Notes: generated by a model not told the origin, from the letters alone. A DNA stretch of 64,000 bases from Pseudonocardia thermophila (GCF_900142365.1 NZ_FRAP01000018.1:62001-126000); one strand, 5' to 3'. Counted from the first letter of the stretch, positions 15,904 through 25,156 are shown. Translations and numbers: made by a program.

Positions 15904-16317
15904 ATGTCGATGACCAGCTCACCGTTCACCGCCGCAGAGCTCGCCTACCTGCAGGAGCAGCGACTCGCCCGACTCGCGACGATCGGCCCCGACGGGGCGC
16001 CGCAGGTCCGCCCGGTCGCGTTCGCCGTCGACCCGGTGACCGGCGCGATCGACATCGCCGGGCGCGCCAACCCGAAGACCCAGAAGTGGCGCAACGTCCT
16101 GCGCGACGGCCGGGCGGCGCTGGTCGTCGACGACGTGCTGCCGCCGTGGCGGCCCCGCTCCATCGAGGTGCGCGGCACCGCCGAGGTGCTGCCGGACGAG
16201 CCCGGCGACGCGATCGTGCCCGGCGCGCCGCCGGGGATCATCCGGATCCGCCCGACGAAGGTGCTGGCGTTCGGCATCGAGGAGGACGGGCCCGGCACCC
16301 GCACCGTGCACCGGTAG
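15904..16317 (+). CDS. PPOX-class F420-dependent oxidoreductase (split beta-barrel flavoprotein)
   Basis: A 137-residue split-barrel protein with the signature LATIGPDGAPQVRPVAF, then KTQKWRNVLRDGRAALVVDD and a C-terminal RIRPTKVLAFGIE strand. It resembles F420H2-dependent reductases of actinomycetes, although FMN or heme binding cannot be excluded from sequence. The ATG at 15904 has no strong ribosome site; an internal ATG lies two codons later (15910). It ends where the degraded HIBADH-like gene on the other strand begins to lose homology. Confidence 0.82.
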   Translation: MSMTSSPFTAAELAYLQEQRLARLATIGPDGAPQVRPVAFAVDPVTGAIDIAGRANPKTQKWRNVLRDGRAALVVDDVLPPWRPRSIEVRGTAEVLPDEPGDAIVPGAPPGIIRIRPTKVLAFGIEEDGPGTRTVHR

Positions 16318-17115
16318 GACGGACACCTGCCGGGCCGCGCCGAACGTCGGGGTGCGGACACCGCAGCGGCGCCCGTGCTCGGCGATCTGGTCGGTGATCG
16401 CGTGCGGGGTCTCGATGGGCCCGGGGCGGTTCCCCCTCGCGGGCGCGCATCCGCGGACCGAACCGGCGGAACACCATCGACCCACCGATCGACTCGTCGA
16501 TCGTGCGCTGCACCAGCTCGAGGTCCAGCCCGCAGCGGCGGGCCAGCGCGAACGCCTCAGCCGCTGCGACCGTGTGCACGGCGAGCAGCAGGTTCGCGAT
16601 GTAGGTGAAGTGGGCGCCCTGGCCGAACGCGCCGGCCTTCACCCACGGCCCGGAGATCGCGGTGAGGACGTCGGTCACCGCGTCGATGCTCTCGGGGGCG
16701 CCGGACGCGAACGTGGTGGCCATCCGTGGCCCGACCATGCTCGGGCTACCGCTGATCGGGGCGTCGAGCAGGTCGCCGCCCGCCTCCTGCACGCGGTCGC
16801 GGGCCTCGGCCTCCTCCTCGACGTCGATGGTGCTCATCTCGATGTGCACGGTGCCGGGCCGCAGCTCCTGCAGCGTGCCGTTCAGCCCGAGCACGACCTC
16901 CCGCACCTCGGCGATGCCGGGCAGGATCGACAGGAGCACGCCGGACCGCGCCGCTGCGTCCGCCGGGAGCCGGCGAGCTGGACGCCCGCCTCGGTGACCT
17001 CCGGGGTCGGGTGCCGGCGGTAGCCGACCACCGGGAAGCCGCGTTCGACCAGGTTGACGGCGATCGGCAGGCCCATCCGGCCGAGCCCGATCACTCCCAC
17101 CGTGGACATGTGCAT
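16318..17115 (-). pseudogene. 3-hydroxyisobutyrate dehydrogenase-like gene, frameshifted and 3'-truncated
   Basis: The N-terminus (STVGVIGLGRMGLPIAVNLVERG) is a typical beta-hydroxyacid dehydrogenase Rossmann motif. The frame then shifts at 16965-16967 (one G apparently missing; the corrected reading is GSPADAAARSGVLLSIL), continues through GGDLLDAPISGS and the helical domain, and shifts back at 16423-16426 (one extra G; corrected EPPGPIETPHAITDQIAEHG). Homology fades near 16320 without a stop in frame, next to the convergent flavoprotein gene, so the last 20-30 residues are probably missing. AAAGG precedes the two candidate ATGs (17115, 17109). It is either a decayed gene or contains two consensus errors, but the missing C-terminus favours real decay. 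Confidence 0.72.
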
Positions 17116-17125
17116 CCACCTTTCG

Positions 17126-17469
17126 TCAGCGCCAGTGGACCGCACCGGCCGAAGCTCCACCGTGACCGCGATCGATCCCTCGTTGACCCGCCAGCGGTAG
17201 AGCTCGAAGGTCCGCAGACCGGGGCGGACGAACGGATCCTGCTCGGCGATGCGGCCGGCCTCGTCCGCCTCGGCGGCGCACAGCACCGCCACCCCGGATC
17301 CCGGCCGCACGCCGGGCCCTTCGACCAGCGGACCGGACATCACCACGACGCCGTCCCACTCCAGCTCCAACAACCACGAGACGTGCTCGCCGGCGACGGT
17401 CGCGACGTCCTCGGCCGACGTCTGCGGACACGGGTGCGAGCGGACGAGCCAGTAATCGCAGCCGAGCAT
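17126..17469 (-). pseudogene. YciI-like (YCII domain) protein, frameshifted near its C-terminus
   Basis: The start ATG at 17469 has a good site (GAGGAGGATCTG). The protein reads MLGCDYWLVRSHPCP..., with WDGVVVMSGPLVEG and DPFVRPGLRTFELYRWRVNEGSI, typical of small dimeric YCII proteins. In this frame no stop occurs and the reading runs into the following dehydrogenase gene. A one-base shift between about 17145 and 17170 would instead give the ending ASAGAVHWR and a TGA at 17128-17126, placed just before the ribosome site of the next gene. The original product was probably about 114 residues. The function of YCII proteins is often unknown; some act on chlorinated muconolactones. Confidence 0.65.
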
Positions 17470-17546
17470 CAGATCCTCCTCGATCCGGCCGCAAACTGTG
17501 TGCAGTTATGGCCGGCGCAAGGTCGGCGAGCGCCCCGACCTGCGGT

Positions 17547-18578
17547 TCAGCCGCGCCCGGCCAGTACGTCCGCCCAGTGCCGCTCAGCCACGCGCGGATG
17601 CGACCGCAGCCACCCGATCAACGCGTTCTCGCCGTAGTGGGCCAGCAGCGGGTTGTCGGGGTCGTTGCTCACCCCGCGGGCCTGGGCGGCCAGCTCGGCC
17701 GGCAGCTGCAGCGGCTCCACCACCGCGTCCAGCCGCGGCGCCAGGAAGAACGGGATCGAGTACCGGTCCACCCCGGGCGGCGGACTGATCACCCGGTGCC
17801 GCGTGGCCGTCAGATAGCCCTGCGTGGCGATCTCCAGCATCTCGCCGATGTTCACCACGAACGCGCCGGGCAGCGGCGTCGCGTCGATCCAGCGCCCGTC
17901 CGCGGTCTCGACCTGCAGCCCGCCGACGTCGTCCTGCTGCAGCAGTGCCAGGTAGCCGTAGTCCTTGTGCGCGCCGACCCCCTGCTCGACGTCGGGCGCC
18001 GGCCGCCCCGGGTAGTGGACGATCTTGAGGTGGATCGCCGACTCATCGTCGAACCACGCGTCGAAGTACCCCTCGTCCTGCCCGAGCGACGCCGCCAGCG
18101 CCCGCAGGACCTCCTGGCTGACCCGCAGCATCTCGGCCTGCCACCGCAGCACCGCCGGCCGCAGCTCGGGCAGCGCCGACGGCCACTGGTTCGGCCCCGT
18201 CAACCGCACCCAGTCCGGATCGTCCGGCCCCGGCGTCACCGCGGGCCGCTCCAGCCCGACGTCGATCTGCTCGCGCCAGTCGGCCGCCCCACCGGTGTGC
18301 TCGGTCCCCGTGCGGCTGTACCCGCGGAACTGCGGCGAGTGCACGTTCTCGATCTCCAGCCGCTGCTCCAGCGGCAGCGCGAAGAACCGCCGGGCGAGCT
18401 CCTCGATCTCCCGCGTCACCGCGGGCGGCACCCCGTGCCCGCTGACGTAGAAGAACCCGACGTCGTGCGCGGCGGACCGCAGCTCGTCCAGGAACGCCGC
18501 CCGCTCTCCCGGTCCGGCCCGGAACCGGGAGAGATCGACCACGGGGAGGGACTCGACGCCACCAGCCACGTGATCCAC
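17547..18578 (-). CDS. 2-oxoglutarate/Fe(II)-dependent oxygenase (isopenicillin N synthase family)
   Basis: About 343 residues from a GTG at 18578, chosen because GGAGG lies 4 bp upstream and the family N-terminus (LPVVDLSRF) follows directly; a longer in-frame start at 18668 would add an unlike tail. The iron ligands are visible as HKD in GVGAHKDYGYLALLQQDD and the distal His in TATRHRVI. The 2-oxoglutarate-binding RxS is in DRYSIPFF. These enzymes hydroxylate, desaturate or cyclise small molecules; IPNS-type members in actinomycetes often have unassigned substrates. It is not obviously part of the adjacent operons. Confidence 0.88.
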   Translation of the reverse strand: MDHVAGGVESLPVVDLSRFRAGPGERAAFLDELRSAAHDVGFFYVSGHGVPPAVTREIEELARRFFALPLEQRLEIENVHSPQFRGYSRTGTEHTGGAADWREQIDVGLERPAVTPGPDDPDWVRLTGPNQWPSALPELRPAVLRWQAEMLRVSQEVLRALAASLGQDEGYFDAWFDDESAIHLKIVHYPGRPAPDVEQGVGAHKDYGYLALLQQDDVGGLQVETADGRWIDATPLPGAFVVNIGEMLEIATQGYLTATRHRVISPPPGVDRYSIPFFLAPRLDAVVEPLQLPAELAAQARGVSNDPDNPLLAHYGENALIGWLRSHPRVAERHWADVLAGRG

Positions 18579-18719
18579 CCAACCTCCGCCCCGGAGCCTC
18601 GTCAAGGCCACCCGGACCAGCTCGTGCGTGGGCGGCGAGGAGCACCCGGACCCGCCCACCCCCGTCATCCCTCGGCCTCGGCGCTGTCCTACGGCAGTGC
18701 CCTCGAATGCGCCCCCGGC

Positions 18720-20234
18720 CTACCGCGCATCCACCGTCACCCACGCCAGGTTCGGATCGAACATCGGCGACACCGTCAGCCCGTGCACCCCGGCCCGATG
18801 CGGGTAGTAGGTGGTCCGCGTGCAGATGGGCAGCACCGGCGGTCCGTCGTCCAGGATCGCGGTCATGATCTCGTGCACGGCCGCCTCGCGCGCCTGCGGA
18901 TCCGTGTTCGACGTGACCTCCGCCAGCAGCTCCGCGACCCCCGGCAGGTCGTACCCACCCGGGTTGAACAACCCGCCCGACAGGTAGAACGTCTTGATGA
19001 ACTCGCTGTGGTCCGGCCGCGCGGACTGGTACGTCGACAGCGTCGCCTCGAACTCGCCGTTGCGCCGAGCGGTGACGAACTGGACGTTCTCCATCGGCCG
19101 CAGCTCGACCGTGATCCCGATGTCGCGGAACTGCGACTGCAGGATGGTCGCCATCTGGACCCAGGTGTTCATCGTGTTGGTCTGGATCTCGAACGAGAAC
19201 CCGTCCGCGTACCCGGCTTCGGCGAGCAGCTGCCGGGCGCGCGCCGGGTCGTACCTGGCCGCGGGTCGCTCGTCGATGCCCGGTGCGTACGCCCAGTCAT
19301 CGGGACGGAACGGTTGCGCGGTCGGGTAGCACCCGTCGCCGAAGAGGTTCTTGGCCAGTGCCGGCCGGTCGATGGCCTGCATCATCGCCCGACGGACCTT
19401 CGGCTCGGCGAACTCCGCCTTCCCGGTGTTGAGGATGAGGCCGAAGAAGTCGGCGGTGCGCGCGCCGGTGACCTCCAGCCCGGCGCTTCGGGCCTCGGCG
19501 ACCTGGTTCGGCATGATCACCGCCGCGTCGACCTGGCCGGAGCGCAGGGAGCGCAGGCGCGCGGTCTCGTCGAGGAACACCGTGAGGTCGAGCCCGGGCA
19601 GCGGGATGTTCGCCGCGTCCCAGTAGCCGTCCCACGTGGTGAAGCTCAGCTCGGTGCCGACGAACTGGTCGAGCGTGAACGGACCGGTGCCCGCCGGGGA
19701 CTGGGTGAGGTCCGGCGTGGCGAGCGCCTTCGGACTGATGATCATGCCGGCTTCACCGGACAGGATCCCGAGCAGCGGCACGCCGGGGCTGGACAGCCGC
19801 AACCGCACGTGGCGGGGATCGACGACGTCGACGCCCTCCAGGTTGGACAGGTGGTTGGTGAAGTTGGTCGGCCGGGCGAGCGCGGCGTCGAGGTTCGCCT
19901 TGACCGCGGCCGCGTCGAACTCGGTGCCGTCCTGGAAGCGGACCCCGTCGCGCAGGGTCAGCTCGAGCACCCTCATGTCCTCCGAGAACGCCCACTCGGT
20001 GGCGAGCCCCGGCTGGAACGTGCCGTCGGGCGAGCGCCGGATGAGCGAGTCGTAGAGCAGCCCGACGTAGAGGGCGTCGTACGGCGAGGACGTGCGCGGA
20101 TCCAGCGACGCCGGGACCGCGGCGATGGCCATCCGCAGCCGCGCAGTCCCGTCCCCGCCATCCGCACCGGATCCGCCGCACGCGGTGACCGCCAGCACGA
20201 CGGCCAGCAGCGCACCGAGCAACCGGGTCCTCAT
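18720..20234 (-). CDS. ABC transporter substrate-binding lipoprotein, family 5 (receptor 1)
   Basis: A 504-residue periplasmic-type binding protein. The signal peptide ends in a lipobox (LLAVVLAVTAC), and family-5 features include LYDSLIRRSPDGTFQPGLAT, LRDGVRFQDGTEFDAAAVKANL and SGEAGMIISPKAL. It is likely to deliver an oligopeptide-like or aromatic-acid ligand to a DppBCDF-type permease. No permease genes are adjacent; the nearest are at 30.8-34.7 kb, and two paralogous receptors lie at 22.8 and 29.2 kb. The ATG at 20234 overlaps the TGA of the CoA-transferase gene (ATGA), so the two are co-translated. Confidence 0.9.
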   Translation of the reverse strand: MRTRLLGALLAVVLAVTACGGSGADGGDGTARLRMAIAAVPASLDPRTSSPYDALYVGLLYDSLIRRSPDGTFQPGLATEWAFSEDMRVLELTLRDGVRFQDGTEFDAAAVKANLDAALARPTNFTNHLSNLEGVDVVDPRHVRLRLSSPGVPLLGILSGEAGMIISPKALATPDLTQSPAGTGPFTLDQFVGTELSFTTWDGYWDAANIPLPGLDLTVFLDETARLRSLRSGQVDAAVIMPNQVAEARSAGLEVTGARTADFFGLILNTGKAEFAEPKVRRAMMQAIDRPALAKNLFGDGCYPTAQPFRPDDWAYAPGIDERPAARYDPARARQLLAEAGYADGFSFEIQTNTMNTWVQMATILQSQFRDIGITVELRPMENVQFVTARRNGEFEATLSTYQSARPDHSEFIKTFYLSGGLFNPGGYDLPGVAELLAEVTSNTDPQAREAAVHEIMTAILDDGPPVLPICTRTTYYPHRAGVHGLTVSPMFDPNLAWVTVDAR

Positions 20235-22471
20235 GTCCTCCATCCCGCTGGGAGGTGGGTCGTCTGCAGGACCCAGCGCCGTTCGAGCTCGGGAACGGCG
20301 TCGGCGAGCCCGATGCGGTCCAGCACCTGGATCGCATCGGCACCGGGCTGGCGGACCGGGGCCCCCAGCCGCGGCGGCGTGGCCGACATCGTGATCGCGA
20401 GGCCGGGCATCGTGACCTCGCCGACCTCCTCGGACACCTGGGTGACGCTCAGGCCGCGCCGGCGGACCTGCGGGTCGACCATCAGCTCGTCGAGCTCCAC
20501 CACCTCGTGGGCGCCGATACCGGCCGCGACCAGCTCCTCCACGACGTCCCGCGCGGACCGGCCGGCGATCACCGCGGCCACGTCCCCACCGTCGGCGCCG
20601 AGGGCGGCGGCCAGCTCCTCCGGCGACTGCGCGTGCACGTACAGCCAGCGGTCGGCGGCCCGGTGGAAGCGCTGGTGGTCGGCCTCGCCGAGGGCGTACG
20701 GGCCGGCGGGTTCGCCGCCGTGCCGAGCGCCGGCGAAGTCGACCATGAACAGGCCCTGGTGGTGGGACGCGGTCTGCACGAGCGACGTGCGCAGCTCCAG
20801 CCCTTCGCCGGTGGCCGCGCGGTGGTGCAGGCCGAGCACTGCGGCGTAGGCGGCGAGCACACCGGTGCCGTAGTCGAGCAGGTTGTACGGGCCGAGCACG
20901 GCCGGCTTGCCGGTGCCGCCGGCGCGCGCCATCACTCCGGTCACGGCCTGGGCCTGGGTCTCGTAGCCCCGGCCGCGCGCCCACGGACCCTCGCCGCCGT
21001 AGCAGCTCACCGACACGTGCACGATCTGCGGGCGGCGGGCCCGCACCGCGCCGTAGCCGATGCCGTAGCGGTCGGCGACGCCCGGCGGGAAGTTCTGGAC
21101 GATGACGTCGGCCTCGTCGACGAGCTTCCAGAACACCTCCTTGCCCTCGTCCGTGGTGACGTCCAGCAGCACGGTCTCCTTGCCGCGGTTCACCACGCCG
21201 TGGGCGGCGATCCGCCGCTGCGGCGCGTTGATCTTGGTGACGTGCGCGCCCAGCTCGCCGAGGATGCGACCGCTGCTCGGCCCGGCCAGGATCTGGGTCA
21301 GATCGAGCACGCGCACGCCCGCGAGGGGCAGGTGACGGGTCCCGCCGTTCGCCGGGACGGACGGGGCCGGTGGGGGGCCGGCGACCTCGGCGAGCAGCTC
21401 GTCGCGGTCGGCGTCGGGCAGGCGCCGCGGGCGCACGTCGGGACCGGACGCCCCGGGCGGGCCGAACCGCACCGCCGGGCCGGGCACCAGGGTCTCGCCG
21501 AGCTCGGGGTCGGCGAGCCGGACCACGGCACCGGACTCCCGGGCGTGCGGGGTGCGCAGCCACTCCTGCGAGGTGCGGATGCGGCACAGCGGCACCCCGG
21601 CCGCGTGGCCGATCTCCTCCCACTCCGCCGCCGGTCGCGAGGCGAACAGCTCCGTGAGCCGAGCGCGCAGCTCGTCCTCGTCAGCACCGACGGCCAGCTC
21701 GGGGTGCCCGGCCTCGTGCAGGAACCAGGTGACGAACCGCCGGGTCGCGCCGATCGGGTTGAACTGCGCATAGGCCCCGTCGGCGCACCGGTAGGTGCCG
21801 CTGCCGTTGGCGCGCAGCGGCGGCGCCGGGGGCAGCCCGTGCGCCGTCACGTACGCGCCGGCCGCGCCGATGGCCTCGAACATCGCGTCGAACAGGGGCA
21901 CCGACACGTGCTGGCCGCGGCCCGACCTGCGGCGCTCGATCAGCGCGGCGACAGTGCCGACGACGCCGAGGAACGCCGCGAAGTTCGACGCGATCGGCAC
22001 CGCGGAGTACGTCGGCCGGTCGGGATCGTGGCCCTCCGGCTCCTCCCCCGCGCGGACCCTGCAGTTTCCGGTGGCGGCGTCGACGACGCCCTCCCACGCC
22101 CGCACACCCGCGCGCGGGTCGTCCGGGGCGAACCCGGGCAGCGACAGGTAGACCAGCCCGGGGGCGACGTCGTGCAGCTGCTCGTAGCCGAGACCGAAGC
22201 GGTCGAGCGCGCCGGGGCGGAAGTTCTCGACGACGACGTCGGAGCGCAGGGCGAGACCGCGGGCGACCTGGCGGTCGTCAGGATCGGTCAGGTCGAGCGT
22301 GATGCGGCGCTTGCCGCGCTGGTAGAAGGCATCGGTCGGCGGCGAGCCGGCGCCCGGCCGGTCGATGCGGACGACCTCGGCCCCCTGGTCGGCGAGCATC
22401 GTCGCGGCCAGTGGCCCGGCGACGTGGTGCCCGAGATCGAGGACGCGGATCCCCTCGAGCGGCAGTGGCAT
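20231..22471 (-). CDS. Two-domain class III CoA-transferase (CaiB/BaiF family)
   Basis: A 746-residue protein made of two tandem CaiB/BaiF units. Unit 1 starts PLEGIRVLDLGHHVAGPLAATML and unit 2 starts PLAGVRVLDLTQILAGPSSGRIL near residue 390. Class III transferases move CoA between acids through an Asp-bound intermediate. Unit 1 has a candidate Asp in VPLFDAMFEAIG; the equivalent stretch of unit 2 is TSLVQTASHHQG, with Gln instead. Probably only one half is catalytic. AGGAG precedes the ATG at 22471. It is co-translated with receptor 1, suggesting that the imported acid is activated by CoA transfer. Confidence 0.88.
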   Translation of the reverse strand: MPLPLEGIRVLDLGHHVAGPLAATMLADQGAEVVRIDRPGAGSPPTDAFYQRGKRRITLDLTDPDDRQVARGLALRSDVVVENFRPGALDRFGLGYEQLHDVAPGLVYLSLPGFAPDDPRAGVRAWEGVVDAATGNCRVRAGEEPEGHDPDRPTYSAVPIASNFAAFLGVVGTVAALIERRRSGRGQHVSVPLFDAMFEAIGAAGAYVTAHGLPPAPPLRANGSGTYRCADGAYAQFNPIGATRRFVTWFLHEAGHPELAVGADEDELRARLTELFASRPAAEWEEIGHAAGVPLCRIRTSQEWLRTPHARESGAVVRLADPELGETLVPGPAVRFGPPGASGPDVRPRRLPDADRDELLAEVAGPPPAPSVPANGGTRHLPLAGVRVLDLTQILAGPSSGRILGELGAHVTKINAPQRRIAAHGVVNRGKETVLLDVTTDEGKEVFWKLVDEADVIVQNFPPGVADRYGIGYGAVRARRPQIVHVSVSCYGGEGPWARGRGYETQAQAVTGVMARAGGTGKPAVLGPYNLLDYGTGVLAAYAAVLGLHHRAATGEGLELRTSLVQTASHHQGLFMVDFAGARHGGEPAGPYALGEADHQRFHRAADRWLYVHAQSPEELAAALGADGGDVAAVIAGRSARDVVEELVAAGIGAHEVVELDELMVDPQVRRRGLSVTQVSEEVGEVTMPGLAITMSATPPRLGAPVRQPGADAIQVLDRIGLADAVPELERRWVLQTTHLPAGWRT

Positions 22472-22615
22472 GCGGGTGCTCCTGTCGACGTTGACGCACA
22501 GCAGGCCGGCGGGTGCGGGGGCTCCGGCCTGCGGAAGGACGGATCGGGCCGCTGACGGCTGCGCCGAGCGTAAGGCCGGTCACACCGACAGTTCGGCGAC
22601 AAGGTGTCCACACTT

Positions 22616-22634
22616 CGTTGAGCTCAGGTCAACG
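22616..22634. repeat. Short inverted repeat upstream of the CoA-transferase gene
   Basis: CGTTGA and TCAACG flank a 7-base spacer, 145 bp before the CoA-transferase start in the divergent promoter region 22472-22758. It could be a second regulatory site; nothing else is recognised in this intergenic stretch apart from the operator at 22694-22716. Confidence 0.25.
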
Positions 22635-22693
22635 GTCCCACCCCGGCCGACATCGAGGCTTCCGCCGCCGGCGTCAGCGCCCTACGATCTCTG

Positions 22694-22716
22694 ATATCGG
22701 ACGCGTTGTCCGATAT
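22694..22716. promoter_or_regulatory. Island operator, copy 1
   Basis: ATATCGGAC and GTCCGATAT are perfect 9-bp inverted arms separated by GCGTT. The right arm continues as GTCCGATATTCGTTATCA, sharing the TCGT(T)A extension seen at the other copies. It lies 43 bp before the receptor 2 start and could also act on the divergent CoA-transferase gene. Confidence 0.8.
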
Positions 22717-22758
22717 TCGTTATCATGATCTTGCCCATGGCCCCGGAGGAGTGGTCTC

Positions 22759-24282
22759 ATGGCGCACTTGTGGCGGAGATCGGGCGCGGTGACGGTCCTC
22801 GCGCTGCTCCTGGCGGTGACCGGCTGCTCCTCCGGGGCCGCCGACGAGCCGGTGGTCTTCCGGGTCGGGTTCGGCGGTGACCCGGTGACGCTCGATCCGC
22901 GCGTCAGCCCACCGGCGTACAACATCTTCCTCTCGCCGCTGTACGACACCCTGATCAAGTCGACCGCGGACGGCGGCTACGCGCCCGGCCTCGCCACGGC
23001 CTGGGAGCTCTCCCCCGACGCACTGCGGCTGTCGCTCACGCTGCGCGAGGGCGTCACGTTCCAGGACGGCACGCCGTTCGACGCCGAGGCCGTGCGGGCC
23101 AACCTGGAGGCGGCCAAGGAGCCGGGCACGCTGGTGGCGCGCACGCTCACCGAGCTCGACCGCGTCGAGGTCGTCGACCCGACCCACGTCGTGCTGCACA
23201 TGCGGTCCCCGGGCGGTCACATGCTGGGCGTGCTGGCGGGCGAGACCGGCATGATGATCTCCCCCGGGCACCTGGACAGCCCCGACCTGGCCACCAACCC
23301 GGTCGGCGCCGGCCCGTTCCGGCTCACCGAGCTCACCGGCGGCCGCACGACGTACGCGAAGTGGGACGGGTACTGGAACGCCGCCGCGATCGAGCTGGAC
23401 GGCATCGAGATCCACGGCTTCCCCGACGACACCGCCCGGCTCGCCGCACTGCGCTCGGGGCAGCTCGACTCGTCGTTCTTGTTCCCGACCCAGATCGAGC
23501 AGGCCGAGAGCGCCGGGCTGAAGACGACGATCTTCCCGCGGACCGCCGTCCACGCAGTGCTGCTCAACACCAGCCGCTCGGAGTTCGCCAAGCCTCAGGT
23601 GCGCCAAGCCCTCAACCTCGCCCTCGACCGCGCGCAGCTCTCCGAGACCCTCTACGGCGGGCACTGCGCCGTCGCCGACCAGCCCTACCCGGACGGCTAC
23701 TGGGCCGCCTCGCCCGACGGCGGCGCCGCGGCCTACGACCGCGACCGGGCGCGGGCGCTGCTGGCCGAGGCCGGGCTGCCGGACGGCTTCGAGTTCACCC
23801 TGTCCGCGTCCAACATCACGACGTTCCAGCGGCTCGCCGAGGCGGTGCAGGGTCAGCTCGCCGAGATCGGCGTGCGGGTGAAGCTGGACATCCGGGACAA
23901 CCCGTCGCTGACCGCGCTGCGCCAGTCCGGCAACTTCGACGCCGTCGGCGGGCAGTACGAGTCCGGCCGCCCCGACCCGACGACGTTCCTCACCGACTTC
24001 TACCTGCCCGGCGGTGTGTTCAACCCCGGCCGGTTCAACCCGCCCGGCGGGCAGGAGCTGGTGGCGCAGGCCCGCCGGACGGCGGACGTGGCGGTGCGCA
24101 AGGAGCCGATCCAGCGGCTCGTCGCGGAGGTGGCCGCGAGCGGACCGCCGATCATCCCGGTGTGCTTCCCCGGCTACGTGGAGGCCGACGCCCCGCACGT
24201 CACGCACCCGGTGAGCGTGTCCGTCCTGGGCGACTACGACTTCTCGGCCGTCCGCATGACCTCCCCGGGGTCCGGCGGGTGA
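22759..24282 (+). CDS. ABC transporter substrate-binding lipoprotein, family 5 (receptor 2)
   Basis: A 507-residue lipoprotein with lipobox LLLAVTGC and the same signatures as receptor 1 (LYDTLIKST, LREGVTFQDGTPFDAEAVRANL, GETGMMISPGHL, RLAALRSGQLDS). GGAGGAG lies 8 bp before the ATG. It is the first gene of a plus-strand unit controlled by operator copy 1 and overlaps the following SDR gene (GTGA). There are no permease genes beside it, so it probably docks with the shared transporter at 30.8-34.7 kb. Sequence similarity to receptors 1 and 3 suggests duplication and divergence in ligand choice. Confidence 0.9.
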   Translation: MAHLWRRSGAVTVLALLLAVTGCSSGAADEPVVFRVGFGGDPVTLDPRVSPPAYNIFLSPLYDTLIKSTADGGYAPGLATAWELSPDALRLSLTLREGVTFQDGTPFDAEAVRANLEAAKEPGTLVARTLTELDRVEVVDPTHVVLHMRSPGGHMLGVLAGETGMMISPGHLDSPDLATNPVGAGPFRLTELTGGRTTYAKWDGYWNAAAIELDGIEIHGFPDDTARLAALRSGQLDSSFLFPTQIEQAESAGLKTTIFPRTAVHAVLLNTSRSEFAKPQVRQALNLALDRAQLSETLYGGHCAVADQPYPDGYWAASPDGGAAAYDRDRARALLAEAGLPDGFEFTLSASNITTFQRLAEAVQGQLAEIGVRVKLDIRDNPSLTALRQSGNFDAVGGQYESGRPDPTTFLTDFYLPGGVFNPGRFNPPGGQELVAQARRTADVAVRKEPIQRLVAEVAASGPPIIPVCFPGYVEADAPHVTHPVSVSVLGDYDFSAVRMTSPGSGG

Positions 24283-25103
24283 CCGGCCGGGTGGCCGGCC
24301 GGGTCGCGCTGATCACCGGCGCGGCCCGCGGCCAGGGCCGCAGCCACGCGCTGCGTCTGGCCGAGGAGGGCGCCGACGTGATCGCGATCGACATGTGCGC
24401 GCCGATCGGCACGGTGCCCTACCCGCTCGCGACCCCGGACGACCTGGAGGAGACCGCCGCGGCTGTCCGCGCCCGCGGCGGCGAGGTCGTCACCGCGCAG
24501 GCCGACGTGCGCGACCGGGCTGCGCTCAGCGCCGCCGTCGACGCCGCGGTGGCCGAGCTCGGCCGGCTCGACGTCGTGTGCGCCAACGCCGGCATCCTCA
24601 GCTTCGCGCCCGTCGCGGAGCTGACCGACGCGATGTGGCGGGACGTGCTCGACGTCAACCTCACCGGCGTCTGGAACACGGTGCGGGCCGCGCTGCCGCA
24701 CCTCGGACCGGGCGCGTCGATCGTGCTGACGAACTCGGCCGCCGGCCTACGGGCCCGCCCCAACCTCGCCCACTACGTGGCCGCCAAGCACGGCCTGGTC
24801 GGGCTGATGCGCGCGCTCGCGGTGGAGCTCGCGCCGAGGGAGATCCGCGTCAACAGCGTCCACCCCACCGGCGTCGACACCGACATGGTCCAGAACCCGG
24901 CGATGTGGGCCCTGTTCCGGCCGGACCTGGCGAACCCCGGTCGCGACGACGTGCGGGAGCGCCACCGGGCCATGAACGCCCTGCCGGTGCCGTGGGTCGA
25001 CCCGGTGGACGTGAGCAACGCCGTGCTGTTCCTGGCGTCGGACGAGGCCAGGTACGTGACCGGGGTGAGCCTGCCGGTGGACGCGGGCTCGACGCTGCGC
25101 TGA
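24279..25103 (+). CDS. Mycofactocin-coupled SDR oxidoreductase
   Basis: A 274-residue short-chain dehydrogenase. The cofactor motif is TGAARGQGRSHALRLAEEGA, followed by an insertion (IDMCAPIGTVPYPLAT) and a catalytic region with LTNSAAG and YVAAKHG. The GQGRSHA signature and the insertion after the second strand are typical of SDRs with non-exchangeable NAD that are re-oxidised through mycofactocin; this coupling is family knowledge, not seen directly. The GTG at 24279 overlaps the stop of receptor 2. It probably oxidises an alcohol formed during catabolism of the imported compound. Confidence 0.85.
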   Translation: MTGRVAGRVALITGAARGQGRSHALRLAEEGADVIAIDMCAPIGTVPYPLATPDDLEETAAAVRARGGEVVTAQADVRDRAALSAAVDAAVAELGRLDVVCANAGILSFAPVAELTDAMWRDVLDVNLTGVWNTVRAALPHLGPGASIVLTNSAAGLRARPNLAHYVAAKHGLVGLMRALAVELAPREIRVNSVHPTGVDTDMVQNPAMWALFRPDLANPGRDDVRERHRAMNALPVPWVDPVDVSNAVLFLASDEARYVTGVSLPVDAGSTLR

Positions 25104-25156
25104 TGGCCGGAGGGCCCGCAGAACCCCGGCCCGGTGCACAGCGAAGCCTGCGCGGA

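Noticed and set aside
17109..17469. YciI-HIBADH fusion protein
   Set aside because: The in-frame link is explained by a one-base lesion; a TGA followed by a ribosome site lies at the expected gene border in the neighbouring frame.
17508..20849. Long plus-strand open frame over the oxygenase and receptor 1 genes
   Set aside because: Compositional shadow; the minus strand carries clear oxygenase and binding-protein motifs, lipobox and ribosome sites.
20255..22555. Long plus-strand open frame over the two-domain CoA-transferase
   Set aside because: No recognisable motif; the minus strand has both CaiB domains intact.
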